Origin: Candidatus Caccovicinus merdipullorum
GTDB taxonomy: Bacteria > Bacillota > Clostridia > Lachnospirales > Lachnospiraceae
Direction of reading: 5' to 3'
Length of the DNA: 44,286 bases
NCBI GenBank assembly: GCA_018715905.1
Contig: DVKS01000183.1
Span: 1-44,286 of the forward strand
Of this stretch, positions 39,211 through 44,286 are shown in pieces. Below the pieces are notes generated by a model. The model did not search any database and was not told the origin of the DNA. It worked only from the letters and a program-made list of their open reading frames with translations. How positions within the stretch are numbered: the stretch's first letter is position 1; each line of letters starts with the position of its first letter. The position numbers were made by a program, and so were the translations under genes.

Positions 39211-40284
39211 TCATCCTCCTATGTCAATCATATTTCTCTGTTCCGTCATTGCCTGAGGCTGTTCAAAACAATGGGCTCCCGGCTTTGACCGCACCGCCTT
39301 CTCCATGGCTTCGGAAAGGCGTTTCTGCAGATCCGGAGCATCCGGACAGTCTGCGTATTTCCATTCCCAGTGTCCGTTTTCCCGAGTCTTAGCCGCCTGA
39401 TCCTGTCTGAGGACAGCCCGCAGGTCTTCTCCATCCGGATAACACAGACATGTCTTTAAAAAGCCGCTGGCTGTCAGACGGATACGGCTGCAGTCTTTGC
39501 AGAATTTCCCGTGCATGGCACTGATAAGACCCAGACTTCCTTTAAATCCAGGCACTTGGTAATACACCGCAGGCCCCGCCCCATGGCGCCGTCCGTCCGG
39601 CTCCATCCCCGGATAACGCTTCTGCATCTCCTTAAAAAGCGTCTCATGATTTATAGTCTCATACTGCCTTCCATATCCGATGGGCATCATTTCAATAAAT
39701 CGCACATCCACAGGCAGAATCCTGGCAAGCTCTGCCACCGAAACCCAGTCCGGCACCAAATGTTCTGTTCCGGAATCCCTGCCTGCAAAACCTGCCCGGT
39801 CAAAATCAATAGACACTGCATTTACCTTTACGGGAATCCCGCTTCTGCAGGCCGCCTGTATGGCCGATTCCACCGTTTCCAATCCGTCTGCACCTGTGAT
39901 CTGATGGTAGCGCGCCCGGTCCCTGGTATCCAGGCTGATATTGATCCCATCGATCCCCGCTTCCAAAAGACCCGGAAGCTCCTCTTCAAGGCGGATTCCG
40001 TTGGTGGTAAGCGTCACCGTCTCGATTCCTGGAACTTCCTTAATCATCTTCACCAGCCGGCAGCATCCCCGGCGCACCAAAGGTTCCCCGCCGGTTATCT
40101 TAATATGGCGGATCCCAAGTCTTGCTCCACAGATTGCCACCGCCTGGATCTCCTCAAAGGTAAGGATCTGCGCCGCCGGCTCCTTTTGGGCACCGTGAGG
40201 CATACAGTAGCAGCACCGCAGATTGCAGCGGTCTGTAATGGAAATCCGCATATAGTCAATGGTTCGTCCGTAAGAATCCTTCAT
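39211..40284 (-). CDS. moaA: GTP 3',8-cyclase (radical SAM)
   Basis: DSYGRTIDYMRISITDRCNLRCCYCMP, IKITGGEPLVRRG, C-terminal FCKDCSRIRLTASGFLKTCLC. Confidence 0.96.
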   Translation of the reverse strand: MKDSYGRTIDYMRISITDRCNLRCCYCMPHGAQKEPAAQILTFEEIQAVAICGARLGIRHIKITGGEPLVRRGCCRLVKMIKEVPGIETVTLTTNGIRLEEELPGLLEAGIDGINISLDTRDRARYHQITGADGLETVESAIQAACRSGIPVKVNAVSIDFDRAGFAGRDSGTEHLVPDWVSVAELARILPVDVRFIEMMPIGYGRQYETINHETLFKEMQKRYPGMEPDGRRHGAGPAVYYQVPGFKGSLGLISAMHGKFCKDCSRIRLTASGFLKTCLCYPDGEDLRAVLRQDQAAKTRENGHWEWKYADCPDAPDLQKRLSEAMEKAVRSKPGAHCFEQPQAMTEQRNMIDIGG

Positions 40285-40772
40285 GACTCCCTCACCGCTT
40301 TCGGGTGGAAAAATTCGCCGCTCTTTCCGCCGGATTTGTGCTCTAGCCGAATCTCTCCCATTTCCATGGTCCTGTCAACGGCCTTGCACATATCGTAAAC
40401 CGTCAGAAGGGCCGCAGTTACACCGGTCAGCGCCTCCATCTCCACTCCCGTCTTTCCCGTGGTTCTGGCTGTACAGACTGCTTCGATCTCACATCGTTCC
40501 TGCTTTATGGAAAAATCAATGGCAAGACTGGAAAGGGGCAGGGGATGGCACAAAGGGATCAGTTCCCAGGTCCGCTTGGCTCCCATGATTCCGGCGATCC
40601 GGGCCGTACCCAGCACATCTCCCTTTTTCATGGTTCCTTCCATAACCATATCAAGACATTCCCGGCTCATAAAAATGCTTCCTCTGGCCTTTGCCTCCCG
40701 AACTGTGTCCGCCTTTTCTCCCACATCTACCATGCGGGCATTTCCCGCCTCATCAAAATGTGTAAATTTCAT
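40281..40772 (-). CDS. moaC: Cyclic pyranopterin monophosphate synthase
   Basis: MKFTHFDEAGNARMVDVGEKADTVREAKARG, LIPLCHPLPL, GVEMEALTGVTAALLTVYDMCKAVD. Confidence 0.96.
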   Translation of the reverse strand: MKFTHFDEAGNARMVDVGEKADTVREAKARGSIFMSRECLDMVMEGTMKKGDVLGTARIAGIMGAKRTWELIPLCHPLPLSSLAIDFSIKQERCEIEAVCTARTTGKTGVEMEALTGVTAALLTVYDMCKAVDRTMEMGEIRLEHKSGGKSGEFFHPKAVRES

Positions 40773-40777
40773 CGTTT

Positions 40778-41836
40778 CTACCATCCTTTTCCGAAGCCGC
40801 AGGCCGGCCAGGTACAGACGGGGCAATTCAGACACAGTCCCCCCTGTCCCAAAGAAGCCAGCTCTTCTGCCGTCACTTCATCGTCTGCCATAATCTTTGG
40901 GAGTACCAGATCAAATATGGTGCGCTTCGAATACATCACGCAGCCGGGAAGGCCCATGATGGGCACCACCCGGGCGGAGTCTCCTTCTCCCGCCGTATAA
41001 TAAGCCAGCAAAAACATAGCTCCCGGAAGCACCGGAGCGCCGTAGGAGACGATCCTTGCGCCGGTATTCTTAATGGCAAGGGGTGTTTTGTCATCTGGAT
41101 CCACGCTCATGCCGCCGGTACAGATCACCATGTCCGCGCCTTTTTCGATCATGCGCAGAATGGCCTCGGTCACCTTCTTATCGTCATCGTTCCAGATTTC
41201 ATGGCCCATCACTTCCGTATCATACTCTGCCAGCTTCTCCCGGATCACCGGTGAGAAGGTGTCTTCAATCCTTCCGTAATATACTTCATTTCCGGTGGTA
41301 ACGATGGCTGCTTTCTTTTTTCGGAAGGGCACAAGTTCAAAGATCGGACTGCCGCCGGTAATCTCCATGGCCGTCTTTTTGGCTGCCTCCATCTTCTCTT
41401 CCTCGATTACAAGAGGAATGATCCGCGTGCCTGCCAGTTTGTCTCCTGCCTTTACCGGAACATTTCCGTGCCGGGAAGCGATCATCATCTGACCCATGCT
41501 GTTTACTGCCTTAAGGGCCTCATTTTTTATTTTAAACAGGCCGCTGCATGCTGCCGTCAGCTCGATCTTTCCTTCTTTGGGAGCAGAGCGGTCCATGTAT
41601 TCTCCCCTGCAGATGGCGCAGAGAATCTCGGCTGCCTCATCTTCATGAAGCATTCCCTCTGCCTTCTCCCAGACGTAAAGCTGGTCTTTCCCAAGACTTA
41701 AAAGGACCGTGATATCCTCCTTCGTCACCACATGACCTTTCCGAAACCGGGCATCCTTGGTGACGCCTTTGATGATCTGCGTAATGTCATGACACAGTAC
41801 CGCGCCTTCCGCTTCTGTCGTACGAATCAGTTTCAT
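40778..41836 (-). CDS. MoeA/MogA-like molybdopterin-binding protein with Cys-rich C-terminal tail
   Basis: MKLIRTTEAEGAVLCHDITQIIKGVTKDARFRKGHVV; MVICTGGMSVDPDDKTPLAI; C-term GGLCLNCPVCTWPACGFGKGW; start set at 41836. Confidence 0.87.
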   Translation of the reverse strand: MKLIRTTEAEGAVLCHDITQIIKGVTKDARFRKGHVVTKEDITVLLSLGKDQLYVWEKAEGMLHEDEAAEILCAICRGEYMDRSAPKEGKIELTAACSGLFKIKNEALKAVNSMGQMMIASRHGNVPVKAGDKLAGTRIIPLVIEEEKMEAAKKTAMEITGGSPIFELVPFRKKKAAIVTTGNEVYYGRIEDTFSPVIREKLAEYDTEVMGHEIWNDDDKKVTEAILRMIEKGADMVICTGGMSVDPDDKTPLAIKNTGARIVSYGAPVLPGAMFLLAYYTAGEGDSARVVPIMGLPGCVMYSKRTIFDLVLPKIMADDEVTAEELASLGQGGLCLNCPVCTWPACGFGKGW

Positions 41837-41853
41837 TTTCTCTTGCCTCCCAC

Positions 41854-41877
41854 CGTTATTTTTTTTTAAGAATAACG
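41854..41877. promoter_or_regulatory. ModE-like operator palindrome CGTTAT-N12-ATAACG
   Basis: Perfect 6-bp inverted repeat arms 18 bp upstream of the moeA-like start. Confidence 0.55.
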
Positions 41878-41927
41878 CTATTTTCAGCATATAATATTTC
41901 AGCCGATTTGTAAATACTATTCCACAA

Positions 41928-41978
41928 AAACAGGCGGAAACTGCACAAACACATTCGTTTGGCAGCTTCCGCCTGTTT
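41928..41978. terminator. Bidirectional terminator AAACAGGCGGAA(a/g)CTGC...GCAGCTTCCGCCTGTTT
   Basis: Long inverted repeat between the flavodoxin gene and the moeA-like operon. Confidence 0.75.
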
Positions 41979-42027
41979 CCGTATCTTATTTATTTTATTC
42001 CGAAATGCAGCTGGAAAATGCTTTCCG

Positions 42028-42507
42028 TCAGTCCTCTGCGATCTTTGAAGCCCAGGAGCGGACCTGTTCTGCAGGGGTTTTCATCTTCTGCCCGTTGAAC
42101 TGGATATTCAGTCCTTCCTTTACTTCCGCGCCGGCACAGATTTTCTTCACATCCTCCAAGGTATGTCCCAGCCATCCGCCGTTTGTAGCAAAAGTCCAGA
42201 CCTTTTTTCCGGCAAGACTGTTTTCCGTCAGAAAGGTCTTTACAGCCGGCGCAAAGGTGTACCACCACACAGGCGTTCCTAAAATAATCTTATCATACTG
42301 GGAAAGATCCGACTGAATGGGCTCTATCTCTGGCATATAGCCGCTGTTTACTTCCCGGTGCCCCTGCTCGACTACCGCATTGTAGCTTCCGGTATACGGT
42401 TTTACTGTGCGGATCTCTTCCATGTCTCCGCCGGTTACCTGCCGGATCATCTCCGCAGTGCTTCGGGTATTTCCGCCGTAAGAATAATAAAGAATCAATG
42501 TTTTCAT
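42028..42507 (-). CDS. Flavodoxin family protein
   Basis: MKTLILYYSYGGNTRSTAEMI; IILGTPVWWYTFAPAVKTFL; KKVWTFATNGGW. Confidence 0.93.
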   Translation of the reverse strand: MKTLILYYSYGGNTRSTAEMIRQVTGGDMEEIRTVKPYTGSYNAVVEQGHREVNSGYMPEIEPIQSDLSQYDKIILGTPVWWYTFAPAVKTFLTENSLAGKKVWTFATNGGWLGHTLEDVKKICAGAEVKEGLNIQFNGQKMKTPAEQVRSWASKIAED

Positions 42508-42550
42508 CTCGTCACCAAACTGCTGCCATTACTGTGCAGCCGCCTTCCAT

Positions 42551-42961
42551 TTACGATAATTTTCCGTACTCCTCATCCGAAACCGGCTCACACCACTCGT
42601 TGGCTGTCTCCTCTCCGGGAACTTCCACAGCAAGATGGGCAAACCAGCTGTCCAGTGCCGCTCCGTGCCAGTGCTTCACTTCCGACGGGATCACCACCAC
42701 ATCGCCGGGTTTTAATTCCCTGGCCTCTTTTCCCCATTCCTGATAATACCCCCGGCCTGCGGTGCAGAGAAGGATCTGGCCACCTCCGGATTTTGCATGG
42801 TGAATATGCCAGTTATTACGGCAGCCGGGCTCGAAAGTAACATTGCCGATGGGCACGCCGCTGGTCGTCAGCATGTTCAGATAGCTTTGTCCCACAAAAT
42901 ATTTTCCAAACGCCACATTTTTCTCCCCCACTGGGAAAATGCTTACTTCTTCTGGTTTCAT
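42551..42961 (-). CDS. Cupin domain protein
   Basis: NVTFEPGCRNNWHIHHAKSGGGQILLCTAGRGYYQEWGKEARELKPGDVVVIPSEVKHWHGA. Confidence 0.92.
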   Translation of the reverse strand: MKPEEVSIFPVGEKNVAFGKYFVGQSYLNMLTTSGVPIGNVTFEPGCRNNWHIHHAKSGGGQILLCTAGRGYYQEWGKEARELKPGDVVVIPSEVKHWHGAALDSWFAHLAVEVPGEETANEWCEPVSDEEYGKLS

Positions 42962-42979
42962 AATCTTACCTCCTGCTTA

Positions 42980-43068
42980 CTCTGATAGTCTGCCGCCGGA
43001 TAGGCGGCGTTAATTCAGGGATGCCAAATGCGCCGCCAGACTTTTGCGTAATGGCTGGTACGTCGGCC
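42980..43068. repeat. Dispersed intergenic repeat copy B
   Basis: See copy A at 21329-21418; TGCCGCCGGATAGGCGGCGTTAATTCAGGGATGCCAAATGCGCCGCCA. Confidence 0.8.
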
Positions 43069-43089
43069 GCCGGCGCATAATGGTTTACT

Positions 43090-43614
43090 TTACTTTTTAT
43101 CTGGCCGGTTTTCCCGGATCCATCTGTCAAGAGCCGGTTCTGCATCCTTTACGCTGCCGCCCCGAATGGCCAGACCTTTTTCCACCTTCGCCCCGGGGCA
43201 AATCTTTCGGATATCCTTTTCACTGGCGCCCATTCCGCTTCCCTCATGGGTACAGAAGGGGAGAATGGTCTTTCCTGAAAAATCATAATGCTCCAGAAAG
43301 GTAAATACTGCCATGGGCATGGTACTCCAGTAATTTGGGTATCCCAGGTAAATCCTGTCATACCCATCCAGATTCCCGGGATACTTCTTAAGTTCCGGCC
43401 TGGCATTCCGCCGCTGGTCTGCCTGGGCCTGGGCAATGCAGGTATTATAATCCCTGGCATATTCCTGCACCGGCTCGATCCGGAAAAGATCTGCCCCGGT
43501 CAGTTTCTGAAGGATCTTCGCTGCAATTTCGGTATTTCCAGTCTCTAGATCGCGGATCTCGCCGCTTACATAATTTTCATATTTTCTTGAAAAATATGCG
43601 ATCAGCTCTGCCAT
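43090..43614 (-). CDS. Flavodoxin family protein
   Basis: MAELIAYFSRKYENYVSGEIRDLETGNTEIAAKIL; DRIYLGYPNYWSTMPMAVFTFLEHYDFSGKTILPFCTHEGSGMG. Confidence 0.9.
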   Translation of the reverse strand: MAELIAYFSRKYENYVSGEIRDLETGNTEIAAKILQKLTGADLFRIEPVQEYARDYNTCIAQAQADQRRNARPELKKYPGNLDGYDRIYLGYPNYWSTMPMAVFTFLEHYDFSGKTILPFCTHEGSGMGASEKDIRKICPGAKVEKGLAIRGGSVKDAEPALDRWIRENRPDKK

Positions 43615-43792
43615 ATGTATTCCTCCGTTTCTGATTTTCAGGGAGTCCGCTTTATGTACCCTGTGACTTCATTATACGTTTCCTTTCCTTGACATGGAAT
43701 CTCCGATATGTTATTTTGGCATTAACATTTTGTTGATACCGGTCCAGGCTTTCCGGGCCGTAATCATTTCGTTCATGGAAAGGAGACCCGCC

Positions 43793-43897
43793 ATGTTTAA
43801 TCCTATGCTTACCGTTTTTACCTGTGTGGCTGACTGCGGCAGCTTTACCAAGGCAGCAGAAAGCCTGTTCATTTCCCCCACTGCCGTAATGATGTAG
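43793..43897 (+). pseudogene. LysR-family regulator, 5' fragment truncated by element insertion
   Basis: MFNPMLTVFTCVADCGSFTKAAESLFISPTAVM is a LysR HTH N-terminus; frame ends right after at TAG in apparently foreign sequence; divergent to the flavodoxin gene. Confidence 0.8.
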
Positions 43898-44286
43898 GAC
43901 GGATTTTGCGGACATTCAAAATAAAAAAGAATGTGGAGGTAACAGACAATGGCAAAGACAATTTTTGAGGAAATGGGCGGCAAATACGAAAGGCAAGGCG
44001 ATTATTTAATACCGTGCTTAACTGTACCCGCCGAAGAAGAACAGCCGATAGGCATCTGGGGACAGCGGCATTTGGATTATCTGAAGCATCACTGCAAAGT
44101 TACATACACCAATCTTCTTACAAGCGGCAGACTTAACGCTTACCTTGCCGACATTGACAGACAGGCACAGGAACGCTTTGAAAGGCTCATAGAGGGTATG
44201 AAACAGGCACAGGGCATAACGGAACAGCTAAAGGCAGAAAACGCCTTAGAATGGACAGGATGCCTCAATAACATAAGGGCTTGTGC
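43891..44286 (+). mobile_element. Left end of a TnpV-encoding (Tn4451-like/TnpX-type) mobile element, continues beyond the window
   Basis: Starts at the GA dinucleotide inside the LysR codons; carries tnpV as first gene. Confidence 0.7.
43949..44286 (+). CDS. tnpV: Transposon-encoded protein TnpV (incomplete, runs off the window)
   Basis: MAKTIFEEMGGKYERQGDYLIPCLTVPAEEEQPIGIWGQRHLDYLKHHCKVTYTNLLTSGRLNAYLADIDRQAQERFERLIEGMKQAQGITEQLKAENALEWTGCLNNIRAC; AGGAGGT-like RBS (gtggaggt); absent from the supplied ORF track. Confidence 0.9.
   Translation, partial: MAKTIFEEMGGKYERQGDYLIPCLTVPAEEEQPIGIWGQRHLDYLKHHCKVTYTNLLTSGRLNAYLADIDRQAQERFERLIEGMKQAQGITEQLKAENALEWTGCLNNIRAC

Noticed and set aside
1-44286. 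CRISPR arrays, rRNA or tRNA genes
   Set aside because: No regularly spaced direct repeats with spacers and no tRNA/rRNA signatures recognised; the T-box and dispersed repeats are explained otherwise.

Overview
This 44.3-kb window is chromosomal DNA from a Firmicute, Clostridia/Lachnospiraceae-like judging by protein style. It is mostly housekeeping and metabolic operons, with a mobile-element junction at the right end. Left to right it contains: trigger factor; a DJ-1/PfpI protein; a DUF975-like membrane protein; a CYTH protein; a cobalamin segment (cobD-like, cbiC, cbiP); infC-rpmI-rplT with an L20-type leader; a peptide-use region (C26 amidotransferase, M42 aminopeptidase, M55 D-aminopeptidase, oppFDCB and oppA, a divergent degenerate AAA+ regulator, a P1/DmpA peptidase and a D-amino-acid aminotransferase); thrS with a T-box; small orphan genes and gene remnants; a C_GCAxxG_C_C-NUDIX fusion; ilvE; a MATE transporter; a molybdenum-cofactor/molybdate cluster with YqeC-MocA, NTase-ModE and MOSC-MogA fusions; flavodoxin and cupin genes; and a LysR gene cut off by a TnpV-encoding element that runs off the window. 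The observations I rate highest are: (1) an orphan ~100-nt structured RNA candidate at ~35219-35322 with its own near-consensus promoter, inside the Mo cluster; (2) a CGTTAT-N12-ATAACG palindrome resembling a ModE operator upstream of the moeA-like/moa/mod operon, with a degenerate NTase-ModE fusion as candidate regulator; (3) an AAA+ regulator with degenerate Walker A and B motifs and no GAFTGA, next to a locus biased toward D-amino-acid peptides; (4) a precise LysR/TnpV-element junction at a GA dinucleotide. No CRISPR array, rRNA or tRNA gene was recognised. All calls are from reading the sequence; no searches were run.
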